Made by a program: the position numbers and the translations under genes. A DNA stretch of 64,000 bases from JASHVB01 sp963762885 (GTDB taxonomy: Bacteria; Pseudomonadota; Alphaproteobacteria; Acetobacterales; Acetobacteraceae): assembly GCA_963762885.1 (NCBI GenBank), contig CAVXNH010000072.1:39361-103360 (forward strand), given 5' to 3'. The notes beneath the pieces were generated by a model. It was not told the origin of the DNA. It was given only the letters and a program-made list of their open reading frames with translations, and did not search any database. This document shows, piece after piece, positions 45,197 through 53,559 of the stretch. Numbering within the stretch: position 1 is the first letter of the stretch; each line of letters starts with the position of its first letter.

Positions 45197-47221
45197 TCAC
45201 GTCGCGCGCTCCAACAGCAGTGCGCCGCCGCCGGCGACCCGCGCGGTCCAGCCGGGTTCGACCAAAATCGTCGTGTCGCTTTGTTCGATGATCGCTGGGC
45301 CCGGCACGCGCGCATCCGGTGTCAGCGCCGCCCGCGACCAGATCGCGGCGGGCACCGGGCCGGCCCGATCACGGATGCGAATTTCTCGCGTGCCGGGCGC
45401 TGCCGATGTTGGGGGCTCGGCCGCACTGACCGCTACCGTTCCGGTGCGGGATCGATGCACCGAACGCAAGTTGACGATCTTTGCCGGGACGCGCGTGCTG
45501 TGGCCGTAGACACGCTCATGCGCCGCGAGGAACGCGTCGTAGATTGCGTCGGCATCGTGCGACAGCAACGGCACCTCGAGATGATACGACTGGCCAATGT
45601 AGCACACATCGGCGAAGTGGCGGATGTCGGGATCGGCGACGCCCTCGGCGTGCATCAGCACAGCGCAACGCGCATCGAGATCCCGCAGCGCCGCCAACAA
45701 CGCATCGACACGCAGGTCCGCCAGAGCACACGGGAACGCCGCGGCGATTTCGTGTTCCACCGCGGCGCCGAGCAAGCCGGCGGCCGACAGCACGCCCGGG
45801 TGCGCCGGGATGACGATCGAGGCGATGCCGAGCTCCTCCGCCAAAGCGCAGGCATGCATCGGTCCGCCGCCGCCCAGCGGCAGTAGCGCGTAGCCGCGCG
45901 GATCGATGCCGCGGCCGATCGACACCAACCGGATCGCTTCCGCCATCTGTGCGTTCAACACGCGATGGATGCCCAGGGCCGCCTGTTCCACGCTCATGCC
46001 GAGCGGCCGCGCTATCACCTGCTCGATCGCCGCGCGGGCATGGCGTGGCTGCAATGTCAGCGTGCCGCCAGCGAACCGCGCCGGATCGATGTAGCCGAGC
46101 ACGACCGACGCATCGGTGACCGTCGGTTGGGCGCCGCCGCGGCCGTAACAGGCTGGTCCGGGTTCGGAACCGGCGGAATGTGGGCCGACGCGCAACGAGC
46201 CAGCGCCATCCAGCCAGGCGATGCTGCCGCCGCCCGCGCCGATCGCGCTGACATCGACCATCGGCACGCGCACGGTGTAGCCGTCGATCTCGCTTTCGCT
46301 GCGGATCAGTGGCTCGCCATTGGTGACCAGCGCGATGTCGCAGGACGTGCCGCCGATATCGACCGTGATCAGGTCTTGGAATTCCGCTGCGCGGCCGGCC
46401 TCGACGCCGCCGATCACGCCGGCCGCGGGTCCTGACAGGAACAACCGCACTGGCCGTTGCCGTGCAATCGCTGACGACATCAAGCCGCCACGCGACTGCA
46501 TCACTTGCAGCGGCACGGTCACGCCCGCGGCGGCAAGGCCGCGTTCCATGTTGGCAAGGTAGTCGGCAATCACTGGCTTGATGTAAGCGTCGAAGGCGGT
46601 GACGCAGGTTCGTTCGTATTCGCGGAACGCCGGATCGACGTCGCTCGACAGCGACACCGGCAGATCGGGATGTGATTCGGCGATGATCGCGCGAATGCGT
46701 TGCTCGTGCGCCGGATCGAGGAAGGAGAACAGCAGGCAGACCGCGATCGCCTGCACGCCGGCTGTGGTGAGTTCGGATATCGCTTGACGCACACTGGGTT
46801 CATCCAGCGGGATCAGCACGCGGCCTTGCGCGTCGAGGCGCTCGCGCACCTCCTTGCGATAGCGGCCGGGTGCGAGGAACACCGGCGTCTCCGGCCGTAG
46901 CACGAGGTCGTACATCTGGTGCCGCATCTGGCGGCCGATCTCCAGCACGTCGCCGAAGCCCTCGGTGGCGATCAGGCCGATGCGCGCGCCCTTGCGTTCA
47001 AGTACCGCGTTGGTGGCGGCGGTGGTGCCATGCGCGAAGCGGGTGATCGCCGCGGGCGGAACGTTCCAGTCGGCGCGGGCCTTTTCCAATGCCGCGAGCA
47101 CGGCCTGGCTGGGATCGGCGCGTGTGGTCGGCAGCTTGGCAATGCGCACCGAACCGTCGTCGCCGCGACACACCACGTCGGTGAAGGTGCCGCCGACATC
47201 GATGCCGATTTCGTAGTTCAT
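45197..47221 (-). CDS. hyuA: Hydantoinase A / N-methylhydantoinase (ATP-hydrolysing) subunit A
   Basis: 674-aa ATPase-fold subunit. Seen: EIGIDVGGTFTDVVCRGDDG at the N-terminus (phosphate-binding DxGGTxTD), RFAHGTTAATNAVLERKGAR IGLI, VDIGGTSCDIALV, GAGGGSIAWLDGAGSLRVGP HSAGSEPGPACYGRGGAQPT VTDA, and RGIDPRGYALLPLGGGGPMH AC. The start is at MNYEIG 47221; the open frame reaches 47311, but that part is the translated A hairpin. Subunit HyuB lies 235 bp downstream. Confidence 0.95.
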   Translation of the reverse strand: MNYEIGIDVGGTFTDVVCRGDDGSVRIAKLPTTRADPSQAVLAALEKARADWNVPPAAITRFAHGTTAATNAVLERKGARIGLIATEGFGDVLEIGRQMRHQMYDLVLRPETPVFLAPGRYRKEVRERLDAQGRVLIPLDEPSVRQAISELTTAGVQAIAVCLLFSFLDPAHEQRIRAIIAESHPDLPVSLSSDVDPAFREYERTCVTAFDAYIKPVIADYLANMERGLAAAGVTVPLQVMQSRGGLMSSAIARQRPVRLFLSGPAAGVIGGVEAGRAAEFQDLITVDIGGTSCDIALVTNGEPLIRSESEIDGYTVRVPMVDVSAIGAGGGSIAWLDGAGSLRVGPHSAGSEPGPACYGRGGAQPTVTDASVVLGYIDPARFAGGTLTLQPRHARAAIEQVIARPLGMSVEQAALGIHRVLNAQMAEAIRLVSIGRGIDPRGYALLPLGGGGPMHACALAEELGIASIVIPAHPGVLSAAGLLGAAVEHEIAAAFPCALADLRVDALLAALRDLDARCAVLMHAEGVADPDIRHFADVCYIGQSYHLEVPLLSHDADAIYDAFLAAHERVYGHSTRVPAKIVNLRSVHRSRTGTVAVSAAEPPTSAAPGTREIRIRDRAGPVPAAIWSRAALTPDARVPGPAIIEQSDTTILVEPGWTARVAGGGALLLERAT

Positions 47222-47247
47222 TGAACTGGATGTTCCTCGACGCTTCC

Positions 47248-47325
47248 CGTCATGGCCGGGCTTGACCCGGCCATCTATCGCGGCACCGTGCTGCATAGAT
47301 GGCCGGGTCAAGCCCGGCCATGACG
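47248..47325. repeat. A-type hairpin at the head of the 24-bp tandem array
   Basis: CCCGTCATGGCCGGGCTTGA CCCGGCCATCTATCGCGGCA ... TAGATGGCCGGGTCAAGCCC GGCCATGACGG. Same subtype as 34279-34358 and 13399-13495. Confidence 0.9.
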
Positions 47326-47643
47326 GTTGGGGCTGCCGGTGCCACGACGGTGGGGGATGCCGGTGCCACCACGGTTGGGAGGGCCGGTGCCATGACGGTT
47401 GAGGCTGCCGGTGCCATGACGGTTGGAGCTGCCGGTGTCACGACGATTGAGGCTGCCGGTGCCATCACGGTTGGGACTGCCGGTGCCACGACGGTGGGGG
47501 ATGCCGGTGCCACCACGGTTGGGAGGGCCGGTGCCATGACGGTTGAGGCTGCCGGTGCCATGACGGTTGGAGCTGCCGGTGTCACGACGATTGAGGCTGC
47601 CGGTGCCACCACGGTTGGGACTGCCGGTGCCACGACGGTGGGA
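47322..47643. repeat. 24-bp tandem array with a 144-bp higher-order repeat
   Basis: About 13.5 units of a 24-bp motif close to CATGACGGTTGGAGCTGCCG GTGC. Six diverged units form a 144-bp higher-order unit present twice, 47353-47496 and 47497-47640, differing at a single base I can find (ATC versus ACC). In one frame it codes for 8-residue repeats such as GAAGATTV; I regard that as incidental. It begins directly at the CATGACGG end of the A hairpin. Confidence 0.93.
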
Positions 47644-47647
47644 ATGC

Positions 47648-48460
47648 TCAAAACTTTAACCGATCGACACCGTAGAACTGTGCCACCTGGGCGACGCGTT
47701 CCGGACTCGATACCGAATTGAACCAGCCGTGCCGGCTGTGGCGGATGCCGGTGGCTCGGAATAGATCCACCATGAGTTCTGCCATCTTCATCGTCGTGGC
47801 CAGGCCGTCGAGCACCGGGACATCGTCCACGCGATTGACGCCGTTCATGGCCAGCAACAGGTTCAACGGCACCTCGCCCGGTACGATGACATCGGCGCCG
47901 GTGTCGCGGATGATACGGCGCGCTGCTTCGTGAAATTTCTCTATCACCGGCCCGGGATTTTCGAATCCGGCCAGAACGTCCTGAAACCGCAAACCCGACG
48001 CCACCACGCCCGCGCAGCGTTCCGTCAGTCCGTAATTGCGAATTTGCTCCTGGTACAGCGGGATCATGCGGTCGATGAACAGCATCACCGCGAAGCGCTG
48101 GCCGAACATGGTGGCGAGGTGGAAGCAGGTCTCGCCCATGCCGATCACCGGGATATCGACCAGCGAGCGTACCTCGCGCAGCATCGGATTGGGCAGCGTG
48201 CACATGGCGAAAGCGTCGAAGCCATCGCGTTCCGCGGCGCGCGCGGCAGCCACCCATTGGTTGCCGTGAATCCAATACGTGTAGGCGTAGCCGATGTCGT
48301 CGCCGGGATAGTTGCCCGGATAGGTACCGTCGGCCTGGCCGTGCAGCACCACCTCGGTATCGGGGCGCAGGGTGCGCGCGAGGTGTGTGCGGATGGCGTC
48401 GGCGTAGCCGGGCAGGTCGCCCAGCACGGTGAAACTCTGATGCCAGAGGCGCATGGCCAT
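47648..48460 (-). CDS. Asp/Glu/hydantoin racemase-like protein, second Cys absent
   Basis: 270 aa. MAMRLWHQSFTVLGDLPGYA, PGNYPGDDIGYAYTYWIHGN, first catalytic-type Cys in FDAFAMCTLPNPMLREVRSL VDIPVIGMGETCFHLATMFG QRFAVM. At the place of the second Cys is VIVPGEVPLNLLLAMNGV, so Glu replaces it. One-Cys members of this fold (arylmalonate decarboxylase type, some isomerases) exist, so I do not call it a racemase. Coupled to the FAD gene with a 12-bp gap and followed by the tandem array and HyuA. Confidence 0.85.
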   Translation of the reverse strand: MAMRLWHQSFTVLGDLPGYADAIRTHLARTLRPDTEVVLHGQADGTYPGNYPGDDIGYAYTYWIHGNQWVAAARAAERDGFDAFAMCTLPNPMLREVRSLVDIPVIGMGETCFHLATMFGQRFAVMLFIDRMIPLYQEQIRNYGLTERCAGVVASGLRFQDVLAGFENPGPVIEKFHEAARRIIRDTGADVIVPGEVPLNLLLAMNGVNRVDDVPVLDGLATTMKMAELMVDLFRATGIRHSRHGWFNSVSSPERVAQVAQFYGVDRLKF

Positions 48461-48472
48461 CGTGTGGCTGTC

Positions 48473-49825
48473 CTATTCCGTTGCCATGGCGGCAAGCTCG
48501 CCGACCGTGACGGGCTTGGTGGGGAAGCGGGTGCGGTATGGGTCGATCGCCGCGACCGGCACGCCTCGCGCCGCGGCCAACACCTCGGCCGCGGTGGCGC
48601 CGCACATGCGGCCCTGGCAGGGGCCCATGCCGCAGCGGGTGAACGCCTTCAACTGATTCAAACCGAGGCAGCCGAGCGCGGCGGCTTCGCGTATCTGCGC
48701 TGCGGTGATTTCCTCGCAACGGCACACGATCGTTGCGTCGTCCAGGATGCGCGGGCGCGGCGCGTACAAAGTATCGAGCAGGGGACGGACTGCGCGTTGG
48801 CGGGCGCGGGCGGTTAGTAAGGGGGCCGCGGCTGCGTCGCGCATGGCGACGTCGATGCGGCCCAGCGCCTGGGCGACGCCCAATGCGGCGATACGTCCCG
48901 ACAGTGCGGCGACGCGCGCGCCGCCGATGCCGGCGCCGTCGCCGGCCACGACGATGTTCGGCAACGAGGTGACGCCCCACGCATCCACTTTTGGTTTCCA
49001 GCAGTGCTGGCCTGCATCCCACTCATGCGCGCAGCCCAGCGCGCGGGTGATCTGCACCGAAGGGATGACGCCGTCGTGCAACAGCAGGAGATCGGCGTCC
49101 TCCACGCGGTGTTGGCCGCCGTTACGGAAGGTGATGCGTTGTAATGCGCCGTCGCCCTCGGCACGCAGGTCGGAGGCGCTTAACCAAGGCACGCCGGCGC
49201 GGGCGATCTCGCGGCGCCAACCCAGGCCCTTGGTAATGTCGGCGAACGCCTGCAAGGCAAGCGGGATATGCGGCAGGGCGCGTAGCGGTGCGGTGCCGTC
49301 GGACATATCGAGGACGCCGGCGATGTCGCCTCCGGCGCGCAACGCCTGCACTGTGTAGAGCAATAGCAGGGGACCCTGGCCGGCGATCCAGGTGGCTCCG
49401 GTGGGCAGCAGGCCGGCGGTTTTCAGGGCGATCTGTGCGGCGCCCACGGTCATCACGCCGGGCAACGTCCAGCCGGGAATTGGCATCGGCCGCTCCGTGG
49501 TACCGGTGCAGAGCATGACGAACGCGGCGCGGGCGGAGTTCACGGCAGCGTCTTCGGTCCAGAACACGGTGCCATCGGATTCGATCGCCCAGACGCCGGC
49601 GCGCCATCGTGCATCGGCGCCGCACGCGCGGAACTGGTGCAGGGCGAGCAAGCCCTCGGTGTCGTCGGCGTCCTTGGCGCCGCGCGATTCCAACGCCTGC
49701 CAGATGCGTCCGCCGGGTGTGGCGTTTTCGTCGAGGATCAACACGGACAGGCCGTGCGCGCGCGCTTCGGTTGCGGCGGAGACGCCGGCCGGACCGGCAC
49801 CGATGATTAGCAGATCGGGGGTCAT
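48473..49825 (-). CDS. FAD-dependent oxidoreductase with BFD-type [2Fe-2S] domain
   Basis: 450 aa. Dinucleotide fold LLIIGAGPAGVSAATEARAH, LILDENATPGGRIWQ, second GNIVVAGDGAGIGGARVAAL. The C-terminal BFD-like [2Fe-2S] domain carries Cys in IVCRCEEITAAQIREAAALG CLGLNQLKAFTRCGMGPCQG RMCG. This is the HcnB/SoxA-like alpha subunit of opine, proline or octopine-type dehydrogenases. Its stop region and the next gene overlap by 4 bp. The usual beta subunit (HcnC/DadA-like) is absent. Confidence 0.93.
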   Translation of the reverse strand: MTPDLLIIGAGPAGVSAATEARAHGLSVLILDENATPGGRIWQALESRGAKDADDTEGLLALHQFRACGADARWRAGVWAIESDGTVFWTEDAAVNSARAAFVMLCTGTTERPMPIPGWTLPGVMTVGAAQIALKTAGLLPTGATWIAGQGPLLLLYTVQALRAGGDIAGVLDMSDGTAPLRALPHIPLALQAFADITKGLGWRREIARAGVPWLSASDLRAEGDGALQRITFRNGGQHRVEDADLLLLHDGVIPSVQITRALGCAHEWDAGQHCWKPKVDAWGVTSLPNIVVAGDGAGIGGARVAALSGRIAALGVAQALGRIDVAMRDAAAAPLLTARARQRAVRPLLDTLYAPRPRILDDATIVCRCEEITAAQIREAAALGCLGLNQLKAFTRCGMGPCQGRMCGATAAEVLAAARGVPVAAIDPYRTRFPTKPVTVGELAAMATE

Positions 49826-50115
49826 GGGGAGTCCGGGAGGGAACGCGCGCCGTGCTGGCGCTCGATGCGCATGCCGTCTTGCACTGGGCGCAAGCAGGTC
49901 TGCACGTCGGGATGTCCGTCAACCACGGCGAGACACTCGAAGCAGGCGCCCATCATGCAGTAGGGGCCGCGCGGCGCGCCGGAAACCGGCGTAAGTCGCG
50001 TGGTGTGGATGCCGTGCGACAGCAGTGCGGCGGCGATGCTGTCGCCCTTGCGGGCGCTGAGCGGTGCGCCGTCGAGGTAGATCGTCAGGGCGGCGGTCTC
50101 TGGGCGGGTGAACAT
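49822..50115 (-). CDS. (2Fe-2S)-binding small subunit (HcnA-like)
   Basis: 97 aa. Cys pattern GPYCMMGACFECLAVVDGHP DVQTC matches the plant-ferredoxin-like [2Fe-2S] small subunit of heteromeric amine/opine oxidases. N-terminal AALTIYLDGAPLSARKGDSI AAALLSHG is the ubiquitin-like fold part. Overlaps the FAD gene (ATGA). Confidence 0.93.
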   Translation of the reverse strand: MFTRPETAALTIYLDGAPLSARKGDSIAAALLSHGIHTTRLTPVSGAPRGPYCMMGACFECLAVVDGHPDVQTCLRPVQDGMRIERQHGARSLPDSP

Positions 50116-50177
50116 CAGGCGATCCTCATGTCATGGAGGGCGCACACGCCCACCATCCATTACTTGTCCCGCAACCA

Positions 50178-50240
50178 AAAGTCGTGGATGGCCGGCCGTA
50201 GCCTGTCCCCGGGCACTTGACCCGAGGGCCGACCATGACG
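50178..50240. repeat. A-type half element
   Basis: AGTCGTGGATGGCCGGCCGT AGCCTGTCCCCGGGCACTTG ACCCGAGGGCCGACCATGAC GG. Companion of 52317-52373. It separates the 2Fe-2S gene from the M20 amidase. Confidence 0.7.
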
Positions 50241-50255
50241 GTGGCGACGCCACTT

Positions 50256-51419
50256 TCACTTCGGCAATTTGCGTTCGACGATATTGGCGAACAGTGCGAC
50301 GCCGTAGGGGATCGCCGCGTCGTTGAAATTGTAGGCGGGGTTGTGCACCTGCGCGCTGTCCTCGCCATTCCCGAGATTTATGTAAGCGCCCGGCACCTGT
50401 TCCAGCATGAAGCTGAAATCCTCCGACGCATTGGCCGGCGGCTTGTCGCGCGCCACCTTGGCTTCGCCGACCAGGTCGGCCGCGGCATCGGCGAAGGCGG
50501 TGGTGTGATCTTCGTCGTTCACCAGCGGCACGAAGACGTTACGGAAATCGACCGTGGCCTCGGCGCCGAAACCGGCGGCGACATGGGTCGCCAGGCGCTT
50601 CATGTTGGCTTCCACCATCTGCATCGTTTCGTTCTTGAACGTGCGGACGGTGCCGGCCATTGTGGCGACCTGCGGGATCACGTTATAGGCGTCGCCACCC
50701 TGGATGCGCGTGATGCTCAGCACGGCCATATCCTGCGGCGGCAGATTGCGCGACACGATCGACTGCAGCGCGGCGCCGAGATGGCAGGCCACCAGCACCG
50801 GATCGATCGAATCCTCCGGCCGTGCGCCGTGGCCGCCCTTGCCGGTGATCGCGATATCGAACATCGCCGCGCCCGCCATCGCGACACCGGGCGTGATGGC
50901 AAATTCGCCGACCGGCATGCCGGGACGATTATGCATGCCGAAGATCGTTTGGCAGGGGAAGCGTTCGAACAGCTTGTCTTCCAGCATGGCGAGCGCTCCG
51001 CCGGCGCCTTCCTCGCCCGGTTGGAAGATGAAGTTCACAGTGCCTTTGAAATTCTTCGTATCCGCCAGGTATTTCGCTGCGCCCAGCAACATCGTGGTGT
51101 GGCCGTCATGGCCGCAGGCGTGCATGCGGCCGGCGTTGCGGCTGCTGTAGGGGAGGTTGGTTTGCTCGTCCATCGCAAGCGCGTCCATGTCGGCGCGCAG
51201 GCCGATGGCGGGACCGTCGCCGTTGCGTAACACCGCCACCACGCCGGTCTTGCCGATGCCGCGATGCACCTCGATGCCCCATTGCTCCAGCTTGGTGGCG
51301 ACGCGTTCGGCGGTGCGGTGTTCCTCCAGCCCCAGTTCCGGATGCGCGTGGATGTCGCGGCGGAACTCGGTGAGCTCGTCGTGGTAGCGGCGGGCGCGCT
51401 CGATGGTGTCGTCGGGCAT
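50256..51419 (-). CDS. M20 family metallo-amidohydrolase
   Basis: 387 aa. FRRDIHAHPELGLEEHRTAE RVATKLEQWGIEVHRGIGKT GVVAVL, metal/catalytic GRMHACGHDGHTTMLLGAAK YL, and FQPGEEGAGGALAMLEDKLF, GKGGHGARPEDSIDPVLVAC HL. This is the aminoacylase/hippurate hydrolase group. The ATG is 51419, chosen by homology to MPDDTIERA; the frame is open far upstream but non-coding. Confidence 0.95.
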   Translation of the reverse strand: MPDDTIERARRYHDELTEFRRDIHAHPELGLEEHRTAERVATKLEQWGIEVHRGIGKTGVVAVLRNGDGPAIGLRADMDALAMDEQTNLPYSSRNAGRMHACGHDGHTTMLLGAAKYLADTKNFKGTVNFIFQPGEEGAGGALAMLEDKLFERFPCQTIFGMHNRPGMPVGEFAITPGVAMAGAAMFDIAITGKGGHGARPEDSIDPVLVACHLGAALQSIVSRNLPPQDMAVLSITRIQGGDAYNVIPQVATMAGTVRTFKNETMQMVEANMKRLATHVAAGFGAEATVDFRNVFVPLVNDEDHTTAFADAAADLVGEAKVARDKPPANASEDFSFMLEQVPGAYINLGNGEDSAQVHNPAYNFNDAAIPYGVALFANIVERKLPK

Positions 51420-51433
51420 GGTCGGTCTCCGGC

Positions 51434-52195
51434 TCAGGTCAGGTTCAGGCGGCTGCGGAAGGCCTCGTCGCGCAGGGAAAATTCCTTGCCGGCGAGGTCG
51501 TCCGCTGCGCTGGTGCAGAGATATACGATGGCGGCGGCGGGATGCGCGACCGGGGTCAGGTTCTCGCGCGGGATCTTGCTGATCGGATTGATGCCGGAGG
51601 CGCGGATGATGACTTGCATCTCGGTATCGGTGGTGCCGGGCTGGAAGCCGAACACGCGGATGCCTTGCGCGGCGTGTTCCAGCGCGATCTCGCGAGTCAG
51701 CATGGCGAGGCCGGCCTTGCCGGAGCAATAGGCGCTCCATCCCAGCAGCGGATTGAGCGCGGCGCCGGAGGAGACATTGACGATGGTGCCGCCGCCGGCC
51801 GCCAGCATCGAGGGCAGCACGGCGCGGATGACGTAGTAGGCGCCGATGAGGTTGATCTGGATCGACCGCGCCCATTCGGCGGGATCGCTCTCGGCGGTGA
51901 CGGCGATGGGCTCGATGACGCCGGCGTTGTTGATCAGCGCATCGATTTTGCCGTAGCGCTGCTGGGTTGCTGCGACCAGGCGCTGCACCGCGTTCCAGTC
52001 GGATACGTCGCAGGGGATGGCGGTCGCGGAGCCCCCGTCGCGGGTGATGGCTTGCGCCACGCTGTCGATTTCCGCGGCGCTGCGTGCGGTCAGTACCAGG
52101 GTTGCGCCGGCCTTGCCCAGTGCGGTAGCCGCGGCGGCGCCGATGCCTCGGCTTGCACCGGTGACGATGACGACCTTGCCAGACAGGCTCTGCAT
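51434..52195 (-). CDS. SDR family oxidoreductase
   Basis: 253 aa. TGASRGIGAAAATALGKAGA TLVLTARS (cofactor), DALINNAGVIEPIAV, NVSSGAALNPLLGWSAYCSG KAGLAMLTREIALEH with catalytic Ser and YxxxK. SDR classical fold. 14 bp upstream of the M20 gene, so probably co-transcribed; likely a step in the same catabolic pathway. Confidence 0.92.
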   Translation of the reverse strand: MQSLSGKVVIVTGASRGIGAAAATALGKAGATLVLTARSAAEIDSVAQAITRDGGSATAIPCDVSDWNAVQRLVAATQQRYGKIDALINNAGVIEPIAVTAESDPAEWARSIQINLIGAYYVIRAVLPSMLAAGGGTIVNVSSGAALNPLLGWSAYCSGKAGLAMLTREIALEHAAQGIRVFGFQPGTTDTEMQVIIRASGINPISKIPRENLTPVAHPAAAIVYLCTSAADDLAGKEFSLRDEAFRSRLNLT

Positions 52196-52316
52196 GCAGA
52201 TGGTCCCTTTCCCGTTGCCACCCGCTTTACGGGACCGGCGCGCGGATCGCAAATGACGGATACCATCCGTCGTGGCTGGCGCATGCCCGCTGTCCGTGAC
52301 TTACGGGTGGGCAGCA

Positions 52317-52373
52317 AGTCGTGGATGGCCGGCCGGAGCCTGCCCCCGGGCTCGACCCGGGGGCCGGCCATGA
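52317..52373. repeat. A-type half element upstream of LLM gene
   Basis: AAGTCGTGGATGGCCGGCCG GAGCCTGCCCCCGGGCTCGA CCCGGGGGCCGGCCATGACG. Lies between the divergent SDR and LLM genes, so it is within or next to their promoters. Confidence 0.7.
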
Positions 52374-52394
52374 CGATAGGAGGGAGGACAAACG

Positions 52395-53438
52395 ATGCGT
52401 GTTTCGATGGGGCTGCCGGTGGAGGACTGGGCGGCTTGCGGGCCGGCCGCGCGTCAGGCGGAGGAAGACGGGTTCGACTGCATCACGTCCAACGAGCTGC
52501 GGCACGAGCCGTTCACGCCGCTGGCGTTCGCCGCGCTGGCGACGCAGCGCGTGCAGTTGGCGACGTCGGTGGCGATCGCGTTTCCGCGCAGCCCGATGAT
52601 CGTGGCGAACCATGCGTGGGATCTGCAACGACATTCGCACGGGCGGTTCGTGCTGGGGCTGGGCAGCCAGGTGAAGGCGCATAACGAGCGGCGGTTTTCC
52701 GTGCCGTGGGTGGCGCCGGCGGCGCGCATGGGCGAGTACGTGCAGGCGCTGCGGGCTATCTTCCGGTGTTGGGAGTTGGGGGAGAAACTCGATTTTCGCG
52801 GAAAGTATTATAATTTCACGCTGATGACGCCGGAGTTTTCGCCCGGTCCGCTGGGGTTGCCGATGGTGAAGATCGCGTTGGCGGCGGTGGGGCCGCTGAT
52901 GACGAAGACCGCGGCGCGGGTCGCCGATAGCGTGCGGCTGCATAGTTTCGCGACGCGGAAGTATTTGGAGCAGGTTGTGCGGCCGATGCTGGCGGCGGAG
53001 CTGGAAGCGGCGGGCAAGTCGTTCGAGGGGTTCGAGATTACCGGCGGGGGGTTTGTCGCCACGGGTCCGGATGAGGCGGCGGTACGCGCGGCGGCAGAGA
53101 AGGTGCGGTATCGGGTGGCGTTCTATGGGTCCACGCCCGCCTATCGCGGGGTGTTCGATGTGCATGGGCTGTCGGATCTGGGCGTGAAGCTGACGGAGAT
53201 GTCGAAGCAGGGCGCGTGGAAGGACATGGCGGCGCAGGTGTCCGACGAGGTGCTGGATCTGTTCGTGGCGCGGGCGCCGTATGAGGGGATTGCAGAGGCG
53301 ATTGGGCAGCGGTTCGGCGGGTTGGTCGATACGGTGTCGATCGATTTTGTGCCGGGGACGAGCGCGGAGGTGCGGCGGAAGGTGGTGGAGGAGATTCATA
53401 ACCTCTCCCGCGGGAGCGGGAGAGGTCGAGACGCGTAG
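52395..53438 (+). CDS. LLM-class flavin-dependent oxidoreductase, repeat-derived tail
   Basis: 347 aa TIM-barrel flavoprotein. MRVSMGLPVEDWAACGPAAR, SNELRHEPFTPLAFAALATQ RVQLATSVAIAFPRSPMIVA, ATRVA-type barrel parts, GRFVLGLGSQVKAHNERRFS VPW, FITGGGFVATGPDEAAVRAA. Strong GGAGGGAGG 9 bp before ATG 52395. The natural C-terminus is EVRRKVVEEIH; the remaining NLSRGSGRGRDA derives from the C element and matches the speE tail exactly. Divergent from the SDR. Confidence 0.93.
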   Translation: MRVSMGLPVEDWAACGPAARQAEEDGFDCITSNELRHEPFTPLAFAALATQRVQLATSVAIAFPRSPMIVANHAWDLQRHSHGRFVLGLGSQVKAHNERRFSVPWVAPAARMGEYVQALRAIFRCWELGEKLDFRGKYYNFTLMTPEFSPGPLGLPMVKIALAAVGPLMTKTAARVADSVRLHSFATRKYLEQVVRPMLAAELEAAGKSFEGFEITGGGFVATGPDEAAVRAAAEKVRYRVAFYGSTPAYRGVFDVHGLSDLGVKLTEMSKQGAWKDMAAQVSDEVLDLFVARAPYEGIAEAIGQRFGGLVDTVSIDFVPGTSAEVRRKVVEEIHNLSRGSGRGRDA

Positions 53439-53556
53439 CGTCGAGGGTGAGGGTGATCGGGTCGGCACACTGCGCTCTACCTGCTACGTGCCGACCCGAT
53501 CACCCTCACCCTCGTGCGCTGCGCGCCCTCGACCTCTCCCGCGAAGCGGGAGAGGT
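53401..53556. repeat. C-type palindromic repeat, full
   Basis: ACCTCTCCCGCGGGAGCGGG AGAGGTCGAGACGCGTAGCG ... GCGCCCTCGACCTCTCCCGC GAAGCGGGAGAGGT. Both halves present; TA flanks on each side. The left half encodes the LLM gene's last residues and lies next to the uvrA stop at 53560. Confidence 0.92.
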
Positions 53557-53559
53557 TAA

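Noticed and set aside
47322..47643. CRISPR array
   Set aside because: Units are contiguous with no spacers, and no cas genes are near.
47299..47721. A repeat protein of 8-residue units (GAAGATTV)
   Set aside because: The frame starts in a hairpin, has no ribosome site, and the units follow from a 24-bp DNA repeat whose period is a multiple of three.
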